From Opitutia bacterium (GTDB lineage: Bacteria; Verrucomicrobiota; Verrucomicrobiia; Opitutales; Opitutaceae), in contig JACPIT010000006.1 of NCBI GenBank assembly GCA_016187945.1, positions 310,001 to 374,000 on the forward strand: a stretch of 64,000 bases of DNA, read 5' to 3'. The translations under genes were made by a program, and so were the position numbers. The notes beneath the pieces were generated by a model. The model had not been told where the DNA came from and did not search any database. It saw nothing but the letters and a program-made list of their open reading frames with translations. This document shows positions 53,215 to 63,798 of this stretch, one piece after another; position 1 is the first letter of the stretch, and every line of letters starts with the position of its first letter.

Positions 53215-54900
53215 ATGTTTCGCCCCCGCTGCCTGCCCCGCGCGCTCTGCGCGCTTGTCCTCACGCTTGCCATCTCGCTTCGCGCCGCTCCCGAGTGGCG
53301 CGACGCCCAAGGCACCGCCTTCAAGGCCGATCCCGTCGAGATCCTCGGCCCGTTCGCCGCGTTCAAATCGAGCGCGACGAACGGCCGCCTCGTCCTGCTC
53401 CGCGGCTTGAACGACGACGATTGCCGGCGCTTCTTCGACGCCACGCGCAACCGTCCGCGGCGCGCCGCGTCGTTCGCCGATGCGCAAGGCGAAGTGACCC
53501 GCGATCTGCCCGGTCACGTGCTGCGCCTCGTCAACGGCCAGCTCGTCCCCGCCGATCTCCGCGGCCAGCCCGAGCCGCAACTCGTCGTCGCGCTCTACGG
53601 CACGCACAACAACGGCGAGTCCTGGCTGATGCTGAACAACTTCACGGCGCTCTACCGTCGCATCACCGCCGTCTATCCCGGCGTGGTCGAAGCCGTCTTC
53701 CTGGGCTACGGTCACAAGGAGAGCGAACACCGCAACATCGCAGCCGGCGTGTGGATGCCCTGGCTCGTCGCGGACTTCAGCGCCCAATCCTCCCTGCGCG
53801 TGCTCAGCCGTTTCACTCCGTCCGAGGCGGCGAGCGCGGTCGTATTTTCCCGCGATGGCGCGCCGTTGCTCGCCGCGCGCATCGACGATCTCGCCGGCTG
53901 CCGCAAATTCGCCGACGAGCTGACCAATTTGGTCGGCGCCATCAACGAAACGAATCCCCGCACCTGGCCCGACCGCGCCCACTACGCCGCTGCCACCCGC
54001 CCGCTGCTTCACGCCCACGACGATGCCGCCCCCGAACTAATCGGCAATCCCATCCGCCCCGAAGGACTCCGCCCTAACGGCATCGAGCGCGTCGCCGCGC
54101 ACATGACCGTCGACGCGCAGGGCGCCGTCACCGCGGTCGAGCTGTCTCCCGACTCGGTTCTACCGCCGACCTTCCGCGCACCGCTCGTGGAAACGCTCCG
54201 CCGCCACGCCGTCTTTGCTCCCGCCATCCACAACGGCACTCCCGTGGCCAGCACCTTCGACTATGTCGTCACGCCCGCCGAAAGCGCAGCCAGTGCCGCC
54301 GACGTGATGTGGGTGAGTGGCAACCTGCGGCGCGACATCGCGATCGATTCCTGGCTCGTGCTCAGCCCCGTGCCGGTCGACAAGGAGGACTTCTCCGAAG
54401 TGAAGAGCGTCGACCCGCTCACCGGCAAAGTCACTCTCACCTCCTTCGAGGTCACCGCCAACGGCCTGAGCCGGAAGAAACAGATGAACGCGTTCCACAC
54501 CGACTGGTTCACCGCCGCCGGAGCCGCGAGCGTGCACCCGGCCGAAAGCGCCACCCAGGAAATCGACGGGAATGCGATCAAATGGCGCCGCGTAAAATCG
54601 GTCGACGGCTACATCGACCTCCAAGCGCCCCTCAACGCGCGCGACTACTGCATCGGTTACGCCTGGACGGAAATCGACGTGCCGGCGGACACCGAAGCCT
54701 ACCTCGGCATCGGCAGTGACGACGGCCTCAAGATTTGGCTGAACGGCGCCTTGGTGCACGACAAGTGGGTGCGCCGCCTGAGCCGCCTCGACGACGACGT
54801 CGTGCCGCTGAAACTCAAAGCCGGCCGCAATACGCTGCTGATGAAAATCCAAAACGCCATCGGCGACTGGAGTTTCGTCTACCGCCTGCGCACGCGCTGA
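53215..54900 (+). CDS. Secreted protein with SHD1-like N-terminus and C-terminal sugar-binding-like domain
   Basis: 561 aa with signal peptide (PRALCALVLTLAISLRAA). Residues about 27-80 resemble the SHD1 module common in Planctomycetes/Verrucomicrobia (EWRDAQGTAFKADPVEILGP, LLRGLNDDDCRRFF). The middle has an LVVALYGTHNNGESWLMLNN region and a TonB-C-like half (MTVDAQGAVTAVELSPDSVL, FRAPLVETLRRHAVFAPAI). The C-terminal beta domain (GIGSDDGLKIWLNGALVHDK, LKLKAGRNTLLMKIQNAIGD) is of the PA14/galactose-binding type. The function is unknown. Confidence 0.8.
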   Translation: MFRPRCLPRALCALVLTLAISLRAAPEWRDAQGTAFKADPVEILGPFAAFKSSATNGRLVLLRGLNDDDCRRFFDATRNRPRRAASFADAQGEVTRDLPGHVLRLVNGQLVPADLRGQPEPQLVVALYGTHNNGESWLMLNNFTALYRRITAVYPGVVEAVFLGYGHKESEHRNIAAGVWMPWLVADFSAQSSLRVLSRFTPSEAASAVVFSRDGAPLLAARIDDLAGCRKFADELTNLVGAINETNPRTWPDRAHYAAATRPLLHAHDDAAPELIGNPIRPEGLRPNGIERVAAHMTVDAQGAVTAVELSPDSVLPPTFRAPLVETLRRHAVFAPAIHNGTPVASTFDYVVTPAESAASAADVMWVSGNLRRDIAIDSWLVLSPVPVDKEDFSEVKSVDPLTGKVTLTSFEVTANGLSRKKQMNAFHTDWFTAAGAASVHPAESATQEIDGNAIKWRRVKSVDGYIDLQAPLNARDYCIGYAWTEIDVPADTEAYLGIGSDDGLKIWLNGALVHDKWVRRLSRLDDDVVPLKLKAGRNTLLMKIQNAIGDWSFVYRLRTR

Positions 54901-55341
54901 GTTTGCTCGCACTTGGGCCGTAGGGCCGGCTTCAGCCGGCCCCCAAATACTCTCGCCCGCACGCCGCAGCAAAGTAGCGCCGGTCTCCGACCGGCGAGAG
55001 AACGCCCATTCGCACGCCCCACAAGCGAACCACCTCGAACCGGGGCCTGTCCAGGTGATCGCCGCTGTCCCAGCGGCGACGCAGCGCACACCCCCTCAAC
55101 ATCTGCGCACAGAAAAGGCTCCGGCAGGGACGCCGACGCCCACCTGAAATGCGCCGAACCGGGCATTAAGTAGGGCCGGCTTCAGCCGGCCCCAACAAGC
55201 CTCGCTCGCTCGCCGCAATAAAGTAGCGCCGGTCTTCGACCGGCGAGAGCGAAACCCATTCGCACGCGCCGCAGCGGAACCACCTCGAACCGGGCCGGCT
55301 GAAGCCGGCCCTACGGCACGCGCCGCGCCACTTCGCGCCGC
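54901..55341. repeat. Gene-free block with a duplicated palindrome cassette
   Basis: Two related units in direct orientation: 54920-55046 and 55170-55296. Each runs GTAGGGCCGGCTTCAGCCGG, about 28 bases, AAGTAGCGCCGGTC..GACC, GAGAG, CCATTCGCACGC, then AACCACCTCGAACCGGG. Between them lies a GTGATCGCCGCTGTCCCAGC copy (55055-55082). An inverted GGGCCGGCTGAAGCCGGCCC TAC (55292-55314) closes the block before the hemB 3' end. No gene is present. Confidence 0.8.
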
Positions 55342-56352
55342 TCAGCCCTTGTAAGCCTTCGCCACGTCCTTCGCGAAATACGTCAGAATCATGTCCGCGC
55401 CCGCGCGTTTGATCGCGAGCAGCGACTCGTGCCGCGTGCGCACGAGATCGAGCCAGCCGAGCCGCGCCGCCGCGTGGATTTGCGCGTATTCGCCGGAAAC
55501 CTGATACGCCGCCACGGGCGTCTCCGTGGCGTTGCGCACGTCGCGGATCACATCGAGGTAAGCGCCGGCTGGCTTCACCATGACGACGTCCGCGCCCTCC
55601 TGCACGTCGAGCTGCATCTCGCGGATGGCTTCGCGGCGGTTGGCGGGGTTCATCTGGTAAGTCGCCTTGCTGAGCAACCGCGTGCCCGCGGCCTGCGCGC
55701 TGCCGACCGCGTCGCGGAACGGCCCGTAGTAAGCCGAATTGTATTTCACCGAGTAGGCCATGATCGCCGTGTCGGTGTAGCCCGCGGCGTCGAGCGCCCG
55801 GCGGATCGCGCCGACGCGGCCGTCCATCATGTCCGACGGCGCGACGAAATCCACGCCGGCGTCCGCCTGCATGACGGCCATCTTCGCGAGAATCGCGACG
55901 GTGCGATCGTTATCGACGTTGTCCTTTTCGGCGTTGAGCACGCCGTCGTGGCCGTGGCTCGTGTAAGGATCGAGCGCGACGTCGGTGATGATCGAAAGCT
56001 CCGGCACAGCCTGCTTCACCGCGCGCACGGCACGGAGGATGAGCGTCTGCGGGTTCAGCGCCTCGGTGCCGTTCTCGTCCTTCAGCTTCGAGTCGAGCTT
56101 CGGAAACAGCGCCACGGCCGGCACGCCGAGCGCGTAGATTTCCGCGCACTCCTTCACGAGGTCCGCGATGTTCAGGCGGAACACGCCGGGCATCGACCCG
56201 ATCTCTTCGGGCGCCAGCGAACCATCGACCACAAACAGCGGCGCGATGAGATCGGCGGGACGCAGAACGGTTTCCTCGACCATCGCGCGGCGGCTGGCGA
56301 AACGGCGCAAGCGGCGCGGACGGTGCGTGAGCACGAGTTTTTCGTTTTGCAT
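55342..56352 (-). CDS. hemB: Delta-aminolevulinic acid dehydratase (porphobilinogen synthase)
   Basis: 336 aa. It joins two aminolevulinates to porphobilinogen, feeding heme and siroheme. The Schiff-base lysines lie in AYSVKYNSAYYGPFRDA and VVMVKPAGAYLD; APSDMMDGRVGAIRRALD and SGEYAQIHAAA are conserved. The metal site reads DVALDPYTSHGHDG, with Asp in place of the three cysteines of zinc enzymes, so it is the Mg-type. Upstream of the cob/cbiX siroheme branch in pathway terms, but 9 kb away. Confidence 0.95.
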   Translation of the reverse strand: MQNEKLVLTHRPRRLRRFASRRAMVEETVLRPADLIAPLFVVDGSLAPEEIGSMPGVFRLNIADLVKECAEIYALGVPAVALFPKLDSKLKDENGTEALNPQTLILRAVRAVKQAVPELSIITDVALDPYTSHGHDGVLNAEKDNVDNDRTVAILAKMAVMQADAGVDFVAPSDMMDGRVGAIRRALDAAGYTDTAIMAYSVKYNSAYYGPFRDAVGSAQAAGTRLLSKATYQMNPANRREAIREMQLDVQEGADVVMVKPAGAYLDVIRDVRNATETPVAAYQVSGEYAQIHAAARLGWLDLVRTRHESLLAIKRAGADMILTYFAKDVAKAYKG

Positions 56353-56670
56353 GGAGCGCAGACGGTAGCCGCTCCCCCGCCCTCCGGCTATGGAAATCTT
56401 GCCCTTCGCGCCGCGGATTTTGGCCGCTGAAGGTAGGGCGAGTCGTCTCGACGAGCCGCTGCACCTCCCGCGAATCCACGCGAATTTTCGCGAATAGATC
56501 GGCGGTCCGCCGCTCTCATCTTCATTCGTGTCGATTCGCGTCCATTCCCGGGCAGTCCTCCTCTTAAACCTAAACTTTCAACTTCAACCCGCGCGCCAGC
56601 GCGTTGCGTCACCCCCAACGTCGCGTTTGCCATCCGGCCGGTTTTTCGTTTCCAACTTTCTTTCCGCCAC
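56353..56670. other. Divergent intergenic region hemB / cysS
   Basis: 318 bases. Must carry both promoters; none is clear. A GTAGGGCGAGTCGTCTCGAC GAGCC dyad sits at 56433-56459 (relative at 30947-30972), followed by a GCGAATCCACGCGAATTTTC / GATTCGCGTCCATTC set of repeated words (56470-56552). Confidence 0.55.
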
Positions 56671-58095
<1,425 letters not shown>

Positions 58096-58190
58096 GCTCA
58101 AGACCTCTAACTTGCCATTCGCCGCCTGAAACGACGTGACAAAAACCAAGCCCTGACGCATCCACTCCGGCCGCCTACCCTGTTTGAGCC

Positions 58191-59978
58191 ATGAAGCACC
58201 TGCACTACGTCGAGATAGAGAACTTCAAGCGCTACGGAAAGAAGCAGCGTATCGATCTCGACCACCCAGCGGTTCTAATCGGTCCCAACAACTGCGGCAA
58301 GACCAGCGTGCTCCAAGCGATCGCGCTATGGTCCATCGGACTGCGAACGTGGAGAGCTGAGTCCGAAAATTCGAAAGCCGAAAAAAAGACCGGAAGACCA
58401 CTGAATCGCCTCAGCATTCTTGCCGTTCCAGTGCCCAAGACCCGCCACTTTTGGAACAACTTCAGAGTCTCCGAAAGACCGCTGGTAATCACTCTAGGCG
58501 TCGATGTCAGCGGTCAACCGAAGCCGTTTTCGATGATTTTCCGGCACCACGCCAGTGACGAGTTGGTGTATTGCCAGCCAGATCCGGATTCGATGCGCGA
58601 TTACACCGTGTTCGCAGCCGCCGCAGACTTGGAAGTCTCGTTGCTCTATCCGATGTCTGGTATTTCGGCAGATGAGGCAATTATCCAGCCCAAGCGCATA
58701 GACTATTTCATGGGGCGAGGGAGCACCGCCGAGGTGTTGCGCAATATCTGTCTGCAAATCCACCAGACTGCACCTTCCGATTGGCGAGAGGTGGCGGGCC
58801 TCATGCGTCGTTTGTTCCATGTCGAGCTCGGCGCTCCGGTAGAAAACGAGAAAGGCGCGGTCGATCTTGGCTACAGCCAACCTGGCGCCTCCGGCGAAAT
58901 GGATCTCAGCCTCTCTGGGCGCGGATTCCAGCAGATGTTGCTCATCTTCGCCCATCTCTTCCTGCACAAAGGCAGCGTGCTACTCGTAGACGAGCCTGAT
59001 GCGCACTTGGAAATCCTGCGGCAACAGCAAGTATTCACCCTCCTGCGCGACATAGCTCGGCGCAATCGCTGCCAAGTCGTGCTTGTGACCCACTCCGAGG
59101 TCGTGCTCGCGGAGGCGCTAGAAACCAATCTTACGCTGATTCTCGACGGCAAGCCGGACAATCTCGCGGGTCGGACGGAAATCAAAAATGCGCTGAAACA
59201 CTTCGGTGCCGAACACTATGTCCGCGCCCGGGAAACGGGACACGTGCTTTATGTAGAGGGAAGCACAGACGTGGACATGCTCCGGGCCTTCGCACGGAAG
59301 CTCAACCACTCCGCAGCTGAATTGATCGAGGACGGTGCCAAACTCAACGTATACTATCTTCAAGACAACTACCCTGAAGCAGAGCGCCCCCCGGAAGCAG
59401 AGCTAGAACGCGTCGAAGGCGGCTACGGTCTTAAACCGGAGGACCATTTCCATGCGTTGCGACGTATGCTTCCCGCGTTACGAGGGCTCGTGATTCAAGA
59501 TAACGATGGGCGCAACCGTTTAGATGGACAATTCGGGGAGCTCAAAAAACTCTACTGGAGACGGTATGAAGCCGAAAACTACTTCATCACTCCTGAACTG
59601 CTCTTGGCAGAAGGCCACAGGGCGCTCTCAGGTGCCGAACTCTTCTCCCACCAACCTGCCGAGGTGCTGCGATCACTTCTTTTGACCAAGGTGTTTGACG
59701 GTTCCGAGGAGGACATGGCGAACTACGAACGCGCAGACGAATCCACGCGCAAAACGATCTGGCGCGCGCAAACACTCCAGAGGAAATTGAGCGTGCTGGC
59801 CGAAGAGTATTTTCGCGATCTCGCGCGTGCTACAGGCACAGCGATGGCCTTCACCAAAGGCGGCCTACACGATATGGTCGCGCGCTGCGATGTCGCGGAA
59901 CTAGATGGCGAGGTTAAGGAAAAATTGGACGCCATCGCAGCGTTGGTCGGCTCCAATGGATCGACCGCCACACATTGA
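58191..59978 (+). CDS. OLD-family ATPase with TOPRIM nuclease domain (probable anti-phage gene)
   Basis: 595 aa. ABC-type ATPase: Walker A GPNNCGKTS (31-39), signature LSLSGRGFQQML (239-250), Walker B VLLVDEPDAHLE (263-274), H-loop VTHSE (299-303). A TOPRIM domain follows: VLYVEGSTDVDML (Glu356) and VIQDNDGRN (Asp437, Asp439). The arrangement is that of class 1 OLD nucleases (overcoming lysogenization defect). No UvrD/GajB partner or reverse transcriptase is adjacent. GC content and codon use are lower than in cysS and trmO on either side, which suggests transfer. The substrate is not shown. Confidence 0.88.
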   Translation: MKHLHYVEIENFKRYGKKQRIDLDHPAVLIGPNNCGKTSVLQAIALWSIGLRTWRAESENSKAEKKTGRPLNRLSILAVPVPKTRHFWNNFRVSERPLVITLGVDVSGQPKPFSMIFRHHASDELVYCQPDPDSMRDYTVFAAAADLEVSLLYPMSGISADEAIIQPKRIDYFMGRGSTAEVLRNICLQIHQTAPSDWREVAGLMRRLFHVELGAPVENEKGAVDLGYSQPGASGEMDLSLSGRGFQQMLLIFAHLFLHKGSVLLVDEPDAHLEILRQQQVFTLLRDIARRNRCQVVLVTHSEVVLAEALETNLTLILDGKPDNLAGRTEIKNALKHFGAEHYVRARETGHVLYVEGSTDVDMLRAFARKLNHSAAELIEDGAKLNVYYLQDNYPEAERPPEAELERVEGGYGLKPEDHFHALRRMLPALRGLVIQDNDGRNRLDGQFGELKKLYWRRYEAENYFITPELLLAEGHRALSGAELFSHQPAEVLRSLLLTKVFDGSEEDMANYERADESTRKTIWRAQTLQRKLSVLAEEYFRDLARATGTAMAFTKGGLHDMVARCDVAELDGEVKEKLDAIAALVGSNGSTATH

Positions 59979-60003
59979 CCGCTCCCTCTGGCAGTCCTTT
60001 CGC

Positions 60004-60678
60004 CTACACCCGCTGCGCCTCCACCACCTCGATTCTCCCGCCACCGGAGCGCCAGCGGATGTTCCAATCGGCCACCGTCATGCCATACACCCGATCCGCA
60101 TCGGCGGCGTGATACGCCGGCTGCAAATCCAGCGCGAGCAATTGCCGCACGAGAGTGGCAACGCCTTCGGGCAATCGCGCCGCGATCTCCGGCGGAATCA
60201 TGACGTCATTCGCCGTGCGCACCGCCGGCGCATCCTTTGACCAATCGGAGCGCGCATCACGCTTCGCCTCGCACCACGGCAGATACGGTTTCACGTCGTA
60301 AACCGGCGTGCCGTCCACCGCGTCGATGCCCGCGACCCGCAGCGCGCCGGGCTCGATCGCGCGCAGTTCGACGAGCGAGAGCCCAAGGCCGTTCGGTCGC
60401 GTGGGCGCACGCGAGGCGAAGACACCGACGCGTTCGTTGCCGCCGAGTCGCGGTGGACGGACCGTCGCAGAGCCGTCCCACGGCGGGTTGCAGTGAAAAC
60501 CCGTGATGAGCCACACGTGCGAGAAATCCTCCAGCCCGCGCACGAACTCCGGCGCGGCGAACTCCGGCAAAAACTCCACCCGCCCCTCCGCCGCCGGCAC
60601 GAGGCCGGACTGGCGCGGCACGCCGAATTTTTCGGCGAAAGGCGTGCGGAGCACGGCGATGGGTTTGATTTCGGGCAC
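60004..60678 (-). CDS. trmO: tRNA (adenine-N6)-methyltransferase TrmO (TsaA domain)
   Basis: 224 aa SAM-dependent enzyme methylating t6A37 of tRNA-Thr. PIAVLRTPFAEKFGVPRQSG, GLEDFSHVWLITGFHCN, VGVFASRAPTRPNGLGLSLV and GTPVYDVKPYLPWCEAK form the TsaA barrel. The C-terminal part (about 150-224) is the usual tail ending DWNIRW..GGRIEVVEAQ. It precedes thrS divergently, a fitting neighbour since both concern tRNA-Thr. Confidence 0.9.
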   Translation of the reverse strand: MPEIKPIAVLRTPFAEKFGVPRQSGLVPAAEGRVEFLPEFAAPEFVRGLEDFSHVWLITGFHCNPPWDGSATVRPPRLGGNERVGVFASRAPTRPNGLGLSLVELRAIEPGALRVAGIDAVDGTPVYDVKPYLPWCEAKRDARSDWSKDAPAVRTANDVMIPPEIAARLPEGVATLVRQLLALDLQPAYHAADADRVYGMTVADWNIRWRSGGGRIEVVEAQRV

Positions 60679-61003
60679 GCTGCACTAGCGCGCGAATTTT
60701 CCCCTTCACAGCAACACTCGACTGCACGCCGTCGCAGAAATCGTGAAGCCCGTCGCACCCTGTGGGCCAGCGCGCTCGCGCGCGCCCCTCCGCCCGCACG
60801 CCTCATCCGCGCGCGGCATCCCGCGCGCCCAAGGGCGCTGCCCACAGGGCGGGCAATGCGCGCGACCATATTCCCTCATCGTCGTCGTGCTTCCGCCGCA
60901 TATGGCGCAAAGCGAAATTCCGTGCGTTGACACCCGACGCGTTTCTCGGCGTGTTTTTCCTTCCGGCCCTCCAATCGTAAGGAGGACCACAACCACCATC
61001 ATC
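60679..61003. other. Divergent intergenic region trmO / thrS
   Basis: 325 bases. 60757-60862 is a wide dyad: GCACCCTGTGGGCCAGCGCG .. GCGCTGCCCACAGGGCGGGC. An AAGGAGG Shine-Dalgarno sequence (60979-60985) lies 18 bases before the thrS ATG, farther than usual. No TGS-domain coding sequence is present in any frame. Confidence 0.6.
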
Positions 61004-62941
61004 ATGTCCATGACTCCCCTCGAGGAAATCCGCCACTCGTCGTCGCACGTGCTGGCCACTGCCGTCCTGCGCGTCTTCCCCGACGCCAAGCTCGATATCG
61101 GCCCGCCGACCGACACCGGTTTCTACTACGACATCGACCTCGACCACAAACTCACGATGGACGACCTCGCGCGCCTCGAGGCGGAGATGAAGAAGGTCAT
61201 CGACGAGAATCAATCCTTCCAGCGCAAAGAGGTCTCGCGCGAGGAAGCCGAGCAGATCATCCGCTCGCGCGGTCAGGAGCGCTACAAGCTCGGCCGCCTC
61301 GCCGACATTCCCGAGGGCGAAAAAATTTCGTTCTACACGAACGGCGAGTTCGTCGACCTCTGCGCCGGCACCCACGTCCGCTACACGAAACAGATCAAAG
61401 CCTTCAAGCTGCTCTCCATCGCCGGCGCCTACCACCGCGGCGACGAGCGCAACAAGCAGCTCCAGCGCATCTACGGCACCGCCTTCGCCTCGAAGGAGGA
61501 ACTCGCCAACTACCTCACGCAGCTCGAGCAGGCCAAGCTCCGTGACCACCGCAAGCTCGGCAAGGATCTCAAACTTTTCCACATCGACGAAGACGTCGGC
61601 GCCGGCCTCATCCTCTGGACGCCCGCCGGCTCGATCCTGCGCCAGCAGTTGCAGGACTTCATCGCCACCGAACTCCGTCGCCAGGGCTACTCGCAGGTCT
61701 TCACGCCACACATCGGCCGCCTCTCGCTCTACAAGACCTCCGGCCACTTCCCCTACTACAAGGACTCGCAGTTCCCGCCCGTCGTCGAACGCGAGTTCCT
61801 CGACCAGCTCGTCGCCTCCGGCTGCTCCTGCGCCGAGATGTCGAACCGCATCGAGGCCGTTTCGCAAAAATTCGCCGAGTCGCTCAACGCCCGCACCGGC
61901 GCCGAGACGATCACGAAGGACCGCATCCTCCCCGACGACCAGCTCATCGACGGCTTCCTCCTGAAGCCCATGAACTGCCCGCACCACGTGAAGATCTACG
62001 GCTCGCAACCGCGCAGCTACCGCGATCTCCCGGTGCGCCTCGCCGAGTTCGGCACCGTCTACCGCTGGGAACAATCCGGCGAGCTCAACGGCATGACCCG
62101 CGTCCGCGGCTTCACGCAGGACGACGCGCACTTGTTCTGCACCGAGGAACAAGTGCAGCAGGAAATCCTCGGCTGCCTCTCGCTCGTGAAGACCGTGCTC
62201 ACCACGCTCGGCATGAACGAGTATCGCGTCCGAGTCGGCCTCCGCGATCCCGACTCCAACAAATACACCGGCAAACCCGAGAACTGGGACAAAGCCGAAA
62301 ACGCCTGCCGCGAAGCCGCCAAGACGCTCGGCGTCCCCTTCACCGAAGAGCCCGGCGAAGCCGCGTTCTACGGCCCGAAGATCGACTTCGTCATCAAGGA
62401 CGTCATCGGCCGCGAGTGGCAGCTCGGCACCGTGCAGGTCGACTACAACCTGCCCGTGCGCTTCGACCTGAACTACATCGGCGCCGACAACCAGGCCCAC
62501 CGCCCGGTGATGATTCACCGCGCGCCGTTCGGCTCGATGGAGCGCTTCTGCGGCGTGCTCATCGAGCACTTCGCCGGCGATTTCCCGCTCTGGCTCGCGC
62601 CCGAGCAGATCCGCATCGTCCCCATCTCCGACAAAGTGATGGAATTCGCCAAGAGCGCGCTCGCCGAATTCCAAGCCGCTGATCTCCGCGTCGCACTCGA
62701 CACGCACTCCGACAAGCTCGGTGCCAAGATCCGCCGCGCCGAATTGGAGAAAGTGCCCTACGTGCTCGTCCTCGGCCAAAAGGAAGCGGAGCTGCTCAGC
62801 GCCTCCGTGCGCAGCCGCGCCAAAGGCGACGAAGGCGTGCACAAAATCACGGACCTCATCTCCCGCTTCAAACAGGAGGTCGCCACCCGCGCACTCCCGG
62901 AAAAGAAGCCCGCCGCACCGGCCGCGACCAAAACCAACTGA
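61004..62941 (+). CDS. thrS: Threonyl-tRNA synthetase lacking the TGS domain
   Basis: 645 aa class II synthetase. The protein begins directly in the N2 editing domain: HSSSHVLATAV (His11, His15) and DLCAGTHV (Cys120, His124), so the editing residues are present but the usual N-terminal TGS domain is absent. Between KTSGHFPYYKDSQFP and DGFLLKPMNCPHH there is a roughly 55-residue insertion (about 260-315) that standard enzymes lack. Motif 2 TVYRWEQSGELNGMTRVRGF, motif 3 RAPFGSMERFCG and an anticodon-binding domain follow. An ATG two codons later is also possible. Confidence 0.93.
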   Translation: MSMTPLEEIRHSSSHVLATAVLRVFPDAKLDIGPPTDTGFYYDIDLDHKLTMDDLARLEAEMKKVIDENQSFQRKEVSREEAEQIIRSRGQERYKLGRLADIPEGEKISFYTNGEFVDLCAGTHVRYTKQIKAFKLLSIAGAYHRGDERNKQLQRIYGTAFASKEELANYLTQLEQAKLRDHRKLGKDLKLFHIDEDVGAGLILWTPAGSILRQQLQDFIATELRRQGYSQVFTPHIGRLSLYKTSGHFPYYKDSQFPPVVEREFLDQLVASGCSCAEMSNRIEAVSQKFAESLNARTGAETITKDRILPDDQLIDGFLLKPMNCPHHVKIYGSQPRSYRDLPVRLAEFGTVYRWEQSGELNGMTRVRGFTQDDAHLFCTEEQVQQEILGCLSLVKTVLTTLGMNEYRVRVGLRDPDSNKYTGKPENWDKAENACREAAKTLGVPFTEEPGEAAFYGPKIDFVIKDVIGREWQLGTVQVDYNLPVRFDLNYIGADNQAHRPVMIHRAPFGSMERFCGVLIEHFAGDFPLWLAPEQIRIVPISDKVMEFAKSALAEFQAADLRVALDTHSDKLGAKIRRAELEKVPYVLVLGQKEAELLSASVRSRAKGDEGVHKITDLISRFKQEVATRALPEKKPAAPAATKTN

Positions 62942-62948
62942 TCGAAAC

Positions 62949-63037
62949 GCGAAGCTCGCGGAGAACGCGGAGAGCAAGCCTGTCGGCGCTTGCTCTCTGC
63001 TCCGCGATCTCCGCGCTCTCTGCGCCCTCCGCGTTGA
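62949..63037. repeat. GCTCGCGGAGAACGCGGAGAG inverted repeat
   Basis: Left arm CTCGCGGAGAACGCGGAGAG CAAGC and right arm GCTTGCTCTCTGCTCCGCGA TCTCCGCG in the gap after thrS; an imperfect long hairpin with no T-tract. Confidence 0.75.
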
Positions 63038-63147
63038 AAATGGATCAGCGATAAACTTACGGTTCGGACGCGCGCGCCGAATCGGCTGCAAGCAGGCTCC
63101 CACAAACAGCTCCTCCGCTTCCTCCGCGTCCTTCTGTTCAAACTGCC

Positions 63148-63645
63148 ATGTCTGAGCCCACCGACCTCCCCGCCTGGAAAGAAGAACTCGACGCCATCGT
63201 CGGTGCGCGGGCGCACGGCCAGTTCAACCAACTGCTCCCGCGCCTGCAGAACCTCGACCGCCGCCACCCGAACGTCGCCGAGATCGCCTACCAACTCGCG
63301 TGGACCTGCGACACCCTCGGCCGCCACGAGCAAGCCGTCGCGCACTACGAAAAAGCCGTCGCCCTCGGCCTGCCGCCCAACGAACTCTCGAACGCGCTCA
63401 TCGGCCTCGGCTCCACGTTCCGCGCGCTCGGCCAGCTCGACCGCTCCGCCGAAGTGCTCCGCTCCGGCAAACTCCAGTTTCCCGACAACCGCGAATTCGA
63501 CGTCTTCCTCGCGCTCACGTTGCACGCACAAGGCCAGCACGCCGCCGCGCTCGCCCTCGCCCTCGAAACGCTCGTCGACACGACCGAAGACCCCGGCCTC
63601 ACCGCCTACGGCCGTTCGATCCGCCACGCGCTTTCCAAACTATAG
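63148..63645 (+). CDS. Tetratricopeptide-repeat protein
   Basis: 165 aa, cytoplasmic (no signal). Helical TPR-type repeats from about residue 30 to 145: VAEIAYQLAWTCDTLGRHEQ AVAHYEKAVALG, LSNALIGLGSTFRALGQLDR SAEVLRSGKLQFP, FDVFLALTLHAQGQHAAALA. It resembles the short TPR proteins annotated as tetratricopeptide repeat family near tRNA synthetases. The partner is unknown. Confidence 0.85.
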   Translation: MSEPTDLPAWKEELDAIVGARAHGQFNQLLPRLQNLDRRHPNVAEIAYQLAWTCDTLGRHEQAVAHYEKAVALGLPPNELSNALIGLGSTFRALGQLDRSAEVLRSGKLQFPDNREFDVFLALTLHAQGQHAAALALALETLVDTTEDPGLTAYGRSIRHALSKL

Positions 63646-63798
63646 AAATTCAAGCTCGCCGCGCCAGCTGTAGCCCGAGTGCCCTCACCCGGCTGAACAC
63701 GCCAGCGGAATCCAAAACTCGCGGGGTGAAGACACCCCGCCCACAAATTCCGTGTTTCCGCGATGAGTAATTTGCTTCTCTCGACTGGCACCCACCCT

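Noticed and set aside
58191-59978. Gabija or retron ATPase
   Set aside because: No UvrD-like helicase, reverse transcriptase or ncRNA candidate lies next to the OLD gene.
60743-61003. Upstream open frame as a TGS domain for ThrRS
   Set aside because: The 87 residues are Arg/Pro-rich and come from an inverted repeat; none of the TGS pattern is present.
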